Origin: Blepharisma stoltei
Lineage: Eukaryota; Ciliophora; Heterotrichea; Heterotrichida; Blepharismidae
Assembly (NCBI GenBank): GCA_914767885.1
Contig: CAJZBQ010000051.1
Span: 62,001 to 126,000 of the forward strand
DNA: 64,000 nt
Direction of reading: 5' to 3'
How positions within the stretch are numbered: the first letter of the stretch is position 1; each line of letters begins with the position of its first letter. The position numbers and the translations under genes were made by a program. Shown in pieces: positions 20,856 to 32,161 of the stretch. A model generated the notes under the pieces. It saw only the letters and a list, made by a program, of their open reading frames with translations, did no database searches and had not been told where the DNA came from.

Positions 20856-21738
20856 TACAACAGAATAACTCTTTGTAATACAGAATATATCGATATTGGC
20901 TGTCTTCTTCATTGATTTTTGCTTCTAGCTCATCAGATCCCATGCTTTCTGCTACATTTTTAGGTGTTTTAAAATGCATTGTATTACTAATCAAAGGCAT
21001 CATGGCTACATCAATTGTTTTTAATGGAGAAAATTCTGAGGTAAGTGACTCAATTAATTTAAGTAAAGTATTATGAGATCTCATACGTGAATTTTCTTCA
21101 GACCTAAGGCGAGCTTCAAGTGTAAAAAGCCTTGCTTCAGTACCTGACATCCCATCAAGATGACGAAGATTTATAGGTAGCCAGGACAATTTTTCTGATA
21201 ACTCAATAATATTGCTATGAATAATTTCTTTACTTTTATTGAAATTTTTTTCAATTTGTTTTGCGGTGTCTTGCAATTTTGTATTGAATTTCTCTTCTTG
21301 TGAATTTATCACGTTGAGGATTTCTTGCTTTAGGGAAAATAATTGTTCTTGGAATTCATCTGGGAAAGGCGAAGAAGAAATTTCAAGCTTGAGTTCTTCA
21401 GCTTTGGAAGGAGAAGGCTTAATTGTGGGGGATTTTGTGATTTTTCGATTAAATTTTTTTAATTTTGAAATTTCGCCATGAATTTCATCAATAATCCCTT
21501 GAAAATTATCTATTTCATCTTTTATTTTGTCAATGTAATTATTAGTTTTCATATCTTTTTCATCAAAAACTTCTCTCATAATTCTCATCTTTTTCCTTAA
21601 TTTCTTCTTTTTCTCAGCAAGATTAAAAATTTTCTCTTCAATTTCATTAGATTTTTCGATTATTTTTTCTTCCAAAATTTTCTTATTTTCCATTACAAAT
21701 TCATTTGATTCGCTCAATATTTTTTCTTCCATTGCCAT
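20845..21738 (-). pseudogene. Coiled-coil protein, unit B, C-terminus replaced by deletion junction
   Basis: Nearly identical to 12782-13756 up to SQYRYI, then runs into reversed OSBP interdomain sequence (LYYKELFCCILR, stop). About 1.1 kb of unit A sequence (11785-12905) is missing here; the junction has a few bases of shared AT sequence (AATAT). The 297-residue product lacks the basic C-terminal 40 residues. It might still be made, but the end is clearly not the ancestral one. Confidence 0.75.
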
Positions 21739-21749
21739 AAGCCTATCTT

Positions 21750-22262
21750 ATATATTAAAATGGCGAACTAGCTCTTAATTCCTGCTATTGGACCCAGGGA
21801 CCTCGAGGTTTGGAGATGGTATCCGTAAATGTGTATCCGACCAGGTTATAGTTATTTTAGTTATCAACTGTACGCTTTACTACAGATCAAGTCTTTGCTG
21901 CCACAGAGGGAAATGGAACCAAGAATTGGAGAGAAGCTCCCTTGTAGGATAAAGAGTATGCTTAATGGCCAATCAGAATTGCTTTCCAGCTTGAAACTAG
22001 GAGCTACGCCTTGGGTTTCGGATTTCCATTTTGGAAAAGAATCAATCAGAAATTCAACCATCTTGAGTGTCCAATGGTGGGCAATTTTATTGACGCTCAG
22101 CATTGTGGTGAAAGACCCATCCGACTACCGCTTAGTGAGTGCAGGCCTTTATCTTGCAGAAGCGATTTTCGCGATATTGTGAAACCATACTAGAGAGCAA
22201 TTGAGGAAGCCTTAGGAAAAGAGTTAGTTCCACTGAACTTTTCAATTATTATAATTTAGCTA
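21750..22262 (+). mobile_element. Retroelement-like insertion E2, unit B copy
   Basis: Same insertion as 13768-14299, with AAGCCTATCTT at 21739-21749 and 22263-22273. An open frame of about 120 codons on the plus strand has no known domain and is broken in unit A, so it is not called a gene. Confidence 0.65.
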
Positions 22263-22292
22263 AAGCCTATCTTCAAAATTTCTATTTAAATT

Positions 22293-22923
22293 TTACGATC
22301 TGACTATATTAATTTGTCTATTAACTTGCTGTATTTCAGGATTCACTAAATTTTCTCTTATTTCAAGCCTAATTTTGTCACGTAAATTATCACAACTTGT
22401 TTTGATTTTTGTTTCTATTTGTTGTAGCGTAGGTCAGGTATTGGTATGTCTTTCAGACTTATGCAATCTTTCATCAAAAGACAAAAGTTTGTTAGAGAGT
22501 CAGTTCGTCTTGGTATCAAGATCTTTTGCTAATTGGTCTTGTAGTATTTTATTTTTCTCAAGAAATGAAGTTTCTAATTCTGAAATTATTGTTGAGATTT
22601 TGTCTTCAGTCAATTTTATATAGGAATTATTATAATTTTTTTAATTAAATTAATATAATTTTTCTAAAATTTATTAATATAATTAATACAGTACAATAGA
22701 GCATATCTTTTGTTGATTTTAAAACTTTTTTATGCTTGATAGTGAATTTTTCCTGGAGATCTTTTAGTTGAAATGATAAATTGTTAGAAATTTTTGATTG
22801 ATAGCAAATTGAATTTTTTATTGTGTTGAATGCTGAAATAATAGGCTGAGGAATATTAAGCCATTCTGCAGTATCTAATTTTTCCAGTTCTTCAATATAA
22901 TTAATACCTTCGTTAGATTCCAT
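22293..22923 (-). CDS. Small coiled-coil protein, unit B, one IES
   Basis: Second copy of 14330-14962. After removing 22617-22686 it is also 561 nt (186 residues), with a few substitutions (DTTEW to DTAEW, VCNL to LCNL on the opposite reading, DKI to DKS equivalents). This is the one gene apparently intact in both units. TGA is Trp at the same two places. Function unknown. Confidence 0.75.
22617..22686 (+). other. Short IES, 70 bp, TA ends (unit B)
   Basis: Counterpart of 14654-14725, two bases shorter, with TA at 22617-22618 and 22687-22688. Confidence 0.8.
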
Positions 22924-23236
22924 TTACTAGTCGAATATAATAGTTTTTAGTTATCAAAATACTAAAATTATAAAAACTTTATCTTAAGTTTACAGTCCTT
23001 CTACAAACGTAATTTATAAAGAAAATTTTATTCCTTTCCTGACTGAAATAATTCAAATCAAATAGTGATATTACTCATTTTCTCATTTTCTCGCTTTCAT
23101 GCATTAATTTACAATATTCTAAAGCTATAAAATCAATCAAGACTTGTCCATATGTAGCTTAGTTCAATCAATTAAAGAAACATACCATATAAATCAATAG
23201 TTTTTTAAATTAATTATTAACAATAAAACAATTGAT

Positions 23237-24457
23237 TTAAGGAGAAACTTGCGCGATATTGGAATTTCCTTGATCTTGGTTATTATCTGTTTTCCCTAGA
23301 TCTTGAGAATTACCAAATTTCTCTAAATCATGCACATTACTTGTTTTATCCCCTTCTTTTATATCATTAATTTTCCCAGGAGATATCGGATTACTCGTTT
23401 TTTCGCTTACATTATCTTTTTTTTGCTTTTCTTTAAAAGATTTCCATCTTTTAAGTCCAAAATCAGTCAAAAGTTGTCCAATTATAATAAATAGAACTTC
23501 AAGTGCAGCTTGTGGTAAAAGCACTAAATTTGCCATGGCAGGCCCAGGGCAAAAACCAGTTAAACCCCATCCCATCCCAAAAAACGCAGGGCCAATAATA
23601 ATCCCATAATCAATTTGTTTATTTGTAGGAACTCCAAATTTTGCACTGCATAATGGTTTTTTCTGTCTTAAAATCAAGTTAAATGCAACCACATTAATGC
23701 TTACTGCAACAGCCATCACAAATATCAAACTTGGATCCCAGCCATCAGCCATCGTTAAAAATGCGAGAATTTTAGTCCTTCTGCACATTCCTGACAGTAA
23801 AAGTCCTAAGCCGAACAAAGCTCCTGCAAAGCAAGAGACCCATAAGTCGAATTTCCCTATTTTTGTGGTTGCCTTGGATAGAGCGGTGATGATAGCTAGT
23901 ATTAAAAAGCCAACGAAAACTGCTAAATAAACTCAGCCGCTTACTAATCTATAGATATCATAAGCATCACTGCTAACGTCCAAAGTGTCATCTAAAAATG
24001 GCTCATAATGCCTCAATGTGGCAGTTGCAATCCCAAAACCCAAAAATATACAAGTTGCAATAATAGATCTTGGAGAAAATCTAGGGACTCCACATACAGC
24101 ATGACCACTTGTGCATCCATTTCCAAATTTTGTCCCAAAGCCCACAAATAGTCCTCCCACAATCCATCCAGCCACATCTAAATCATCTCCAGCCTCTTCG
24201 CCATCAAAAATCTTTTGTCCACTAACTTTATGGTCCACCCCCAGCCTAAAGCACACAATTATTCCAATTAGCCCAGTTATAAAACTTATTTTCCATATCA
24301 AGCCTTCTTTCTTATTCCATGTCGAGATTGTAAAAAGAATTCCACTCATCCCTGTGATTCTTCCCATCACATATAAGTTAATAATCGTTGAAAGTGCTAT
24401 TAAAAAGCCTCCCAAGCAGGCAAAACCAACTGCTGTTCCATCCCAGTCTACTCCCAT
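23237..24457 (-). CDS. YeeE/YedE-family (sulfur-compound transport type) membrane protein
   Basis: An intact 406-residue multi-pass membrane protein without IES. The internal repeat of the family is clear: GNGCTSGHAVCG in the first half and GMGWGLTGFCPGPA in the second, each with the conserved Cys that lines the pore in bacterial thiosulfate transporters of this family. Membrane segments include VGFACLGGFLIALSTIINLYV, ISFITGLIGIIVCF and LIFVMAVAVSINVVAFNLIL. TGA is Trp in LVSGWVYLAVF at 23930. The C-terminal 65 residues are hydrophilic. The family is mostly bacterial; ciliates and other protists also carry it. Substrate not shown by sequence. Confidence 0.88.
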
Positions 24458-25326
24458 GATTTTTATTTGGAGTCGAAAACATGAATTTAAATTTATTAAA
24501 TATTCAGTGAAATGGAATACCGTATTGAAATATGGAAATATGGGTATTTATTTTATACGATTTTTATAATAGTTAAGCTATTTAAGAGCTAAGAAGGAGT
24601 TTTGCAATAAAAATTGGATAATATAGAAAAGGAAAATAAAGGCTTTTCTGCTTTTGAGAAAAATTTAAAAAATTATTATTTTTTAAATTTTTATGTTTTA
24701 TTACTATTTTTTGCTTTTTCTTATGTTGATTAATTAAAAGATTTATAGGATAGCTTGGCAGCAATGCAATGCAATCCAATTAAATGGATATCATTTTTAG
24801 CACATAAAGTAGCTATGATCATTATCATTATCATTAGAATTTATATCGCTTAACGTCCACTACGGAGTTACAACCCCAGGTTTATCACTCGCCCTTTCGT
24901 CGCATCGGGCCCACAAAGTAGCTATGATCAATATAGTTCTAGATATAAATTAATTGAAGCAAGCTTAAAATTCATTTGCGATTTTAGTATCAGCTTCTTC
25001 AGATTATGAAGCCCATGAATTTCTTTATATTTTAATTTCTCAAGTTTTCTAAATAGATCATTTAGCTTATAAAATGTTTTTTATTATAACCAAAATCTAT
25101 GCTTTGCATCTACTTAATTTCAAATTAAGTTATTTATCAAATTGCTTTATAAATGCAATTTTAAAATCATTAGCAACTGCCTAAAATGCTTTCCTCATTA
25201 TATACTTTCAATTCGATTTTTCTACTTTCAGTCATATAAATTCCATATTGAAGCTTTTTAAAAAAATTAAAATTTCTTATAGTCTATTAAAATTTAAACA
25301 CACCCAATCTTACTAGGAAGAAACCT
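24458..25326. other. Spacer of unit B replacing most of the 457-residue coiled-coil gene
   Basis: Homology with unit A stops at about 24610 and resumes at about 25327. The intervening 0.7 kb is AT-rich, contains insertion E5, and has no recognisable gene. The unit A equivalent holds the 16704-18077 gene. Confidence 0.6.
24822..24914 (-). mobile_element. Truncated retroelement copy E5, 93 bp, 16-bp target duplication
   Basis: AAAGTAGCTATGATCA at 24806-24821 and 24915-24930. In reverse orientation it ends in (TAATGA)n and contains GTAGTGGACGTTAA, the same 3' core as insertion E4 (TTAGTGGACGTTAA near 41400-41416). Only the 3' end was copied, typical of 5'-truncated retrotransposition. Confidence 0.8.
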
Positions 25327-25411
25327 AAAAATCCCAGCCGCAAAGAAGCTTTATGAAATATTAAAAGGTTTTATTCTGTTTAAGAAAGAAAAAGAAGAAG
25401 GCACTAATTAA
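25327..25411 (+). pseudogene. Remnant of the 457-residue coiled-coil gene, unit B
   Basis: The last 28 codons (KIPAAKKLYEILKGFILF to the TAA) match 17990-18077. The rest of the gene is gone. Confidence 0.8.
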
Positions 25412-25591
25412 AAGATTTTATATCTTTCATAAAACTAAAGAGTCAAATAAAGAATATATATATTTTATTATTTCTTAAAATTATGCATTCTATTTAAAAT
25501 GATGTATATTTTTTAAAATTTCAGATTGCTTAAATCTCTCTTATATATTTATCTTCCTTTTTCCAATATCTCTAAAAGTATTTAATTAATT

Positions 25592-27178
25592 TTATTCAAA
25601 AAATGACCTTGGCTGCCTTGCACTGCTATTTCTTTTTCTTCTTTCTTCATCATTTCTCTGCATTTCTGCAAAAAAATCATCTTCAAGCTCTTGTCTTTCT
25701 GCTGGAATCGAATAATGCAAAGGATGGCGAAGCTGCGTCAAGTTATGGACCCTTTCATTTAAAACCTGTGGGGCTGGGGACATATTTCTTTCATAGCTGA
25801 TTCTTGGGGGTGTTGAATTTCTACTAGGTCTTCCGCTGCTGGCATCTTCTCTTTTTGGGGTCCCAGTTTCTTTGCTTTCTTCGACTTCTTGGTATATTTC
25901 AAAAGATCGCTGAGATGCTGGCGGGGTCTTGTCTTCTCTAAGCTCTTCTTGGGATTCCATATATTCTAACGGAGGAGTTGCAGGCTCTTCTTTATAATGA
26001 TGGGAGGTCTCACCTGTAGACTGATGGAATAAGTTCTCAAAAGGGTCTGGGGAAGCATAATGGGCTTCTTTTGACTCTTCCAATGACTTTTGGTAAGAAT
26101 TCCATGCGCCTGTGCTCCCGACATCAGAAACCAGGCGGTCAGTAGATTGTGGGTGTATATCTACTACAGGAGAATAAGAAGGCTCAGGTGGCTCAGCTGG
26201 AAATGACAAAGCTTCATAATTAAACGGCTCATATAAATTGTCATTTTCTAATTTTAATTGATTTAGCTGCAAGTCAAGCTGCTGGATTTCTTCGTCTTTG
26301 TCTTGGATTTCTAAATAAAGCATGTCACATTCTTGATGTAAAGCAGAAAGCTCATTGCGAAGAGAAGAAATATCGGTTTGGAGCTCAGAAATTTGTGAGT
26401 CGAGAAATGAATTTTTAGGCTGATGAAGGCGGGCTGTGAGGATTTTTATGTCTTCTTCAAGTCTACTGGTTGCTTCGTGAGACTGAGTTTTATATCTTTT
26501 GTACTCTTCTGATACTCTTATGCTATGGTCTCTTAGTTTTGTGCATTCCCTTGTATGGATTTCGATTTCTCTCTGCAAATTTTCAGCTTCACAGTTCCGA
26601 TTGTCGATGTCTGCATTAAGTTTCTCTATTTTTTGCTGGTCTTTTCTGACCTGGCCTTCAGAATCAAGCTTGCGCAATTTTCCTCTCAGCTCTTTTAGTT
26701 CTTCTTCCATTAACTTTCCTTTGTTTTTCTCATTTTCTAGTTCCATTTCTAATGTCAAGCATTGGACTTTAGCTGATTCAGCTTCTTTTTGCTTTGTGGT
26801 TAGCTGCTTTGTAAGTGATGATAAGTCTTCCCACTGCAATGAGTCACTTTGAATAGAAGAAGTGTCAATTGATTTAAATGTAAACTCTGAGCCTTCTGAT
26901 TGCTGAATTTCTGTGGCAGGAGGAGAAGCCGAGAGTTGCTTAATATGTGCTTTTTCTTCTATAATTTCTGGGTTTTCAGGGATTACTTGGGTTTTTATAG
27001 GCTCAATAGGCACTTCTTGAGAATGTGGTTGGGATGAAATAGGCTGAGGAGGAAGAGATCGATTAACTGGACGATTTAAGCGGCGATTCCCCGTTTTTTG
27101 TCGAAATTCTCTGAACTCTTTAAGCTTTGAGTCTCTGATTGGAAGTTACCTAATAAGTTTTGCCTGATTGGGGTTCAT
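25592..27178 (-). CDS. Coiled-coil protein CC3 with a 15-nt intron
   Basis: Intact copy of CC3: removing the intron 27135-27149 gives 523 residues starting MNPNQAKLIRDSKLKEFREF. The N-terminus is basic and Pro-rich, residues about 100-290 form a long coiled coil (LEDLSSL..QKEAESAKVQ, QIEKLNADIDNRNCEAENLQ), and the C-terminal 230 residues are acidic and Pro/Ser-rich, likely disordered, ending RQPRSFFE. No known domain. It is the left neighbour of the receptor array and is transcribed away from it, so 27179-27878 probably holds two promoters. Confidence 0.8.
27135..27149 (-). other. 15-nt spliceosomal intron
   Basis: On the minus strand it reads GTAACTTCCAATCAG. It holds an in-frame TAA; removal joins LI and R across codon AGA and opens the frame to the ATG at 27178. 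15-16 nt introns are typical of Blepharisma and Stentor. TA ends are absent, so it is not an IES. Confidence 0.75.
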
Positions 27179-27878
27179 TTATATAAACTTATAATTATGA
27201 GTTTATATAACTAGGTGCACTTATAGCAGGCCGAAGCTATAATTGTAACAAGATTTTCTATAAAAGTATCAGTGATTCATTTGAAAATTAGATTTTAATG
27301 AGATTTCAACAAATATTTTGATAATTTTATTTATCTGAAGCTATTTAAGTAAAAGGATGAAATATATAGCAATAAATCAGATTGTGATATAATAAAATAT
27401 TAAAATCGCATAAAATATTTATCAATCGAGTTCCTTAATTTTCCTCTGTGAAAATAAATATTTAGATTTTAGAAACTAACATAATGAAACATCCAGGCTA
27501 TTTATTCCATCAAATAATCAAAATTTATTATTAAAATAATTCATAACTTGCGCCAAAGGGTTTTTTATTAATATATCATCCTTTATTAAAAGTTAAATTT
27601 AAGAGTTTCTAAAGCAGAATTTATAAAAAAAAAATTAAAATATTAGACATTAAAATCTTAATAAGTTATATTAGTGATCTCATATCAAATTTCTTAAAAT
27701 AAATTCCGACATGATTTCACCTTTAATTTTATATTTTCTTATCACTAAAAATCAGAAGAATTCTTATAAATCAAGAGGAAAATAAATATTGCATCATACT
27801 CTTATTTCTGACAAAACGGCTTTGCTAATTTAAAATATCTCAATTCTTGCAATTATAATAATACTCAAAATATATATA
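27179..27878. promoter_or_regulatory. Divergent intergenic region between CC3 and receptor copy 1
   Basis: 700 bp of AT-rich DNA upstream of both genes. Its right part (27560-27878) is similar to 32690-33043 upstream of receptor copy 2, so the receptor duplication included the 5' flank. No specific promoter motif can be named. Confidence 0.45.
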
Positions 27879-30800
27879 ATGCTTTTCAAAGTGATGAATA
27901 TACTTACACTAGGGTGGTGTCTCAATCTTCTCATAGTTGATAACAAAGAAGCTAACTCCTACTCTCTGTGAGCAAGCAAAAACATTGGAAAAGTCTATTT
28001 TTTGAAGACAAATAGAAAAAAATTTGCTCGTTCACGAAGAGGGAGTAAAACGAATTTTGACTCACTTGAAGACTCATACACAAACATTTACATTGAGCAC
28101 AAAACCCTTGAAGAACTTTTAAAATTAGAGTATGAAATTGATAGAAATACTATTATTATTGATTTATCCTCAAATATTCAGTCTCATTTTTTATTATCTC
28201 AACTCGCTTCAAGACAAAGAATTCTTCATATCATAAACGATGATTTTAATAATGGATATACCTCTTGGACTTTTACGCTAAAACCAAATCAGGGTAAATA
28301 TATAAACTCCTTACTCCCCCTCCATGAGTCAACAAAAATATTGGAAAATTCTCTTATTTTTATGGAAAAAACTGCCCTCTGTGAACAACATAAAATATTA
28401 TATAAGAGAATAATTAATATAATGAAATTTCTAACTATTTCGTTTAAGTTTTACAAAGATATAAATTTTAAATTTAATTAATATTTTATTTCCAATTGGG
28501 ATTAATTTTAATTTTCGAAAAAAATGACTGTGAAATTTATATAGCCCCAGCCATGAGCGACAAAATTTTCGTTCACTCACAGAGGGTTAGTAAATGTTTG
28601 CAAAAAATTTAACTGAAACTCAGGAATTGTTTTTCTCTCCTATAAAAATTCAGGCATGCAACGTAAAATTAACGAAATATTTGATAATGATTTTCATTAT
28701 ATCATTGTTGAGAGAAAAACAGATATTTCTCAAGTAATTAACAGAGAAGTTTTTAGACTTGGAAGTTACTTATATTATTTATTCACAGAAAGTAATATAT
28801 CTGAGGATATTATCCAAAACCTCATAAGGACAAATTTATTATTAAAAGACAGCGGAATATTATTAAGCCAGGAAAGTAGTTATAATACAAATTTTAATGG
28901 CGCTTTAATTCTAGCTTCAAAAGGCCAAGAAAATACAAAATCATATGAACAAGAAACTGTCCAAAGTTTAAAAAATTTATTTTCTCAGATTCTTGGAGCT
29001 CAAAATTTTAATAATACAGGAAATGACATTAATTTTATTATGAAAGATATTCTTATGTCTATCTGTGAAAGCCATTTTTGTACAAATTCTTTTAATTTAG
29101 TAAATATTCAGTCTGGAAATAGGGTTATTATTGGAGATTCTTTGCCTTTCTCTATAAAAAACTCAATAATTTTCCCAGGCAATTCTTCAGTAATCCCTGA
29201 ATCTCGCAAAAAAATTATAAAAGTTAGCATAAGTAATGGCTCTAAAAACCCAACAACCGCTCCTATGAATAATACCTACACAAATTACTATGGCTGCTAT
29301 ACAGCCATAAAGCAAGTAAATACTGGCCAGGATTTAATAGAAAATTTTATGCTATCCCCTACAACTTTTGATTGTGGACAATCTGAGTATAATTCTACTT
29401 TTATGTATAATTGTTTTTCTAAAAAATTCGATGATATCGGTGTCATGCATTTTCCATCAAGCTTTACACCAGTAGTATCAGGAACAATGGCGACGCTCTC
29501 CAAGCTAAATCATAGTATTCCGCTCATCGCAGGCATGTCTAATGATGATGCGCTGACAATTACGCAGAAATACCCATTTTTCTCTAGGACAAGTTTTGAT
29601 TATGTTTACGTAGCTGCACAGTTTGTAAAGGTACTCTATACTTTGGGTTGGAAAAATTGCGCAATTTTATATAGAGGTTTCCTCTATATAGCGCTGAAAG
29701 CGCAGACATTTTCCAGGAGCTTTCCAAGTTCGTCGGACCAAATCGCTTTTTGGTCCGACCAAGGCATTGATTTGGTGCAACCAACCGATAAATTCCGATC
29801 AGAATTTATCGGCCTTACAGCGCCAAACATAGGAAACTTCTATATCAGACTAAACCTTTGTATACAGCCATGCACAATCAGTTTGTAGAAACAGCTGAAA
29901 AGTATAATTTGAAGATTCTCAATAGAGAAAGCCTTCGTGCAATACCAGGAGACGTCAATAGTTATGAAGCCTTACTAAATCACACAGAGATTGTTCAAGA
30001 AGTCATAAATAGCAACGCTCGGCTATTGATAATGATTATGCTCGCTGACATTTCTATTGCAACGATGGACTTGCTTTACGATTTAGGCATAAGAAAAGGC
30101 GATTTAATAGTATTATGAGCAGCGCCAGCTTGGATCAATGCTGTATATTTTCCTAGACCAGGCGGCTTAGATAGAACTAAAACTAATGAGCTTTCGCTTC
30201 CTTCAATTGCATTAGACCAACCTAGCTATACAGGAGAGGTAGGAAACTGGGTCGAAAAACAAATAGCCAGCACATATGGAGGAAACCCCTCTCAAAGTAA
30301 CCTAGGCTCATGCTGGAATTATGACGCAGCAAGACTAGGAAGCTATGCATTGGATTTCATGATTGATAGAGGTCTTGATTACACAAATGGGACTTTATTA
30401 ATGGAAGCGGTCAGAAAACAAATTTTTACAGGCTGCTCTGGGACAGTGAGAATTGAGCCTGATACAAATAATAGATTTATTAATTTCCTGATATTGAAAA
30501 ATGCGTTGTGAAATCCTGCAACTAATTCTGTACAAGTTTCTGATGCGGCATATTGAAATCCTACTGGGAGTGACGTTTTAACGATTCTTCAGCCATTAAA
30601 ATACGCTGGAAATACCACGATAAAGCCTAGCGATTTTAGAGTTGAGCTAAATAATTGCCCATTTCCTGAAAAAGAAATTAGGACTTTTGATAAAGGCAGG
30701 TATTTATCCCCCCAATTTAAATTAAAACATAACTAACATTTCTTTTTTTTTGTACATTTATCCCTTTTAATTTGGATCAACTTTTTTCATAGGTAAAATG

Positions 30801-32161
30801 CTAATTTTTTTTAAAATTAGTTTTAACCTAATTTAAAGATATATATATTAATATTTTAAATCTGAATCGATTTAAAAATTTTGTGTTCAATTTATATATT
30901 TTTAATTTTTAACATTTTTAACCTTCTTTAAATAGGAAGAGATTTTTTTATTTAAAGAGAATAGGATTAGTATTTGGAATTTGCATAGCAGTAGCGGTGG
31001 CGACTGCAGGGGTTACTATCGTTATATGGAAAAAATGATGGAATATAAGAGCTGAAGATTTAAAAGAAAGGAAAGAAATGTCAATCGAAGATTTCATTAT
31101 GGCTGCCACCATTGTAATTGAATTTTTCCAATTGTTAGCTATGGGTCCAGATATTACTCCTATAAATTCTTTAATTTCTGATATAGGAAAATCGTTTTCA
31201 CTGGATTTTGAAAGCTTGATACAGGTGAGAAATGACGTTTTTTGGATTTTTCTTGATGTAGTTTTTGGGTCAATTATATTGTGGGTGATTTTATCTGTGA
31301 TTGTTTTGTTTAGATTGGACGAAATTTTTAATAGGGTCGCGATTATTCGATATCTCAATTCACTTTCGGATTATTCAATACTAAACTGATTTTAAAAAAA
31401 TGAAAAAATCATGATTTTATATAGGAATCACCTAATTATGATGAATTTTACTATTTTCAGCATATTTAATGCCTGTGCTTGGGAATTTATTGTTTATCCC
31501 GTTTATGTCAGGCTTATTAGACGTTTTTGTATGTGATAAATCAATTGGAGATGATTTCACTCAAAGTTTTATGTATAAAGATTGCAACCAATTTTGCTGG
31601 AAAAATGACCATATAATATATGCAACTTTTGCCTTCATTGGTATTATTTTATATGAACCTTTAGCAATATTCTGTAGACCTCTCTGGCAAGAATTTCAAC
31701 CTTTGGCACATGTAAAATACTCTCCTAGACATCTTATGCTGAAAACTATATTCCAAATAACCCTTATTGTTATGAATAAAACAGTAAAAAGAGCTCAAGA
31801 CATCGCCCATGGAGCGATTTTTACGTTTTTTGTGCTAGTTTTTGCAGTTTTTATACATAGAGACAAACCTTATAATTATCCTAGATTCAGCTGGTGACTG
31901 ACTTTAAGCTTATTTGGAATTGTGTGAGAGTCATTTTTAACTACAATTAATATAGGAATTGGGAATAGTGATTCTCTTGTATGAGTTGCTATATTAATAG
32001 CTGGATGGGGTATAATAGGAATTATAGGATTATGGGTACAAAAGAAAAAATATCCGAGTTTGCTTTTTAGAAGTAAAGGAAAAGATACTTCAAATTTATT
32101 CAAATTTGCATTTACATTGGGCAGAAGGAAATCTCAAGCAATTTCATTGAAGATGAGTTAA
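27879..32161 (+). CDS. Receptor copy 1: PBP1-like ectodomain plus multi-pass membrane domain, five IESs
   Basis: Removing 27953-28045, 28311-28586, 29670-29842, 30705-30961 and 31372-31462 gives 1131 codons. Signal peptide MLFKVMNILTLGWCLNLLIV; ectodomain about 650 residues with a type 1 periplasmic-binding/ANF-receptor pattern (GVMHFPSSFTPVVSGTM, IPLIAGMSNDD, YPFFSRTSFDYVYVAAQ, LYTLGWKNCAILY, DLLYDLGIRKGDLIVLW). About eight membrane segments follow, including LVFGICIAVAVATAGVTIVIW, FWIFLDVVFGSIILWVILSVIVLF and IIYATFAFIGIILYEPLAIF. TGA is Trp many times. This resembles ligand-binding receptors in design, but the membrane half has no family I can name. Closest to copy 2. Confidence 0.8.
27953..28045 (+). 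mobile_element. Minimal IES of the GTGAGTGAACAAA family, 93 bp, TAA ends
   Basis: TAA at 27953 and 28046. Receptor copy 2 lacks it. Left CTCTGTGAGCAAGCAAAAAC, right TTTGCTCGTTCACGAAGAGG. The core and both inner motif copies are gone, so it is an internal-deletion derivative. Confidence 0.9.
28311..28586 (+). mobile_element. IES of the GTGAGTGAACAAA family, 276 bp, TTA ends
   Basis: TTA at 28311 and 28587. Receptor copy 2 has AATTCCTTAGTAAATG at this site with no insert. Motifs at 28324, 28380 (56 bp apart) and about 28553, then inverted to the right end. Confidence 0.95.
29670..29842 (+). mobile_element. Fold-back IES, 173 bp, TA ends, inverted repeat TATAGAGGTTTCC
   Basis: Left TATAGAGGTTTCC, right (inverted) TATAGAAGTTTCC; CGCTG follows in both arms. 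Internal perfect hairpins: GGACCAAATCGC.. with TTTTTGGTCC, and CCGATAAATTC with GAATTTATCGG. Removal gives TTTTATATCAGACT, matching the empty site in copy 2 (TTTTATATCAGGTT). GC-richer than other IESs. Confidence 0.95.
30705..30961 (+). mobile_element. IES of the TTTAAATTGGAACAAA family, 257 bp, TA ends
   Basis: TA at 30705 and 30962. Excision joins GRYL to GLVFGICIAVAV, in line with GRYLIFGIGI in copy 3. Left end CCCCCCAATTTAAATT with a second copy CCCTTTTAATTTGG about 60 bp on; right copy CTTCTTTAAATAGGAA and an inverted partial TTTAAAGAGAA. Confidence 0.8.
31372..31462 (+). other. IES, 91 bp, TA ends
   Basis: Excision joins SLSDY to LMPVLGNLLFIPF; copies 3 and 4 are uninterrupted here (YADNLMPFLGN, YAEDLIPILGN). 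The frame without removal meets TAA. Copy 2 has it too (36156-36247, 92 bp). Confidence 0.8.

Noticed and set aside
21829-22182. 117-codon frame inside insertion E2 in unit B
   Set aside because: The unit A copy of the same element is broken by several indels, so the frame is not conserved.
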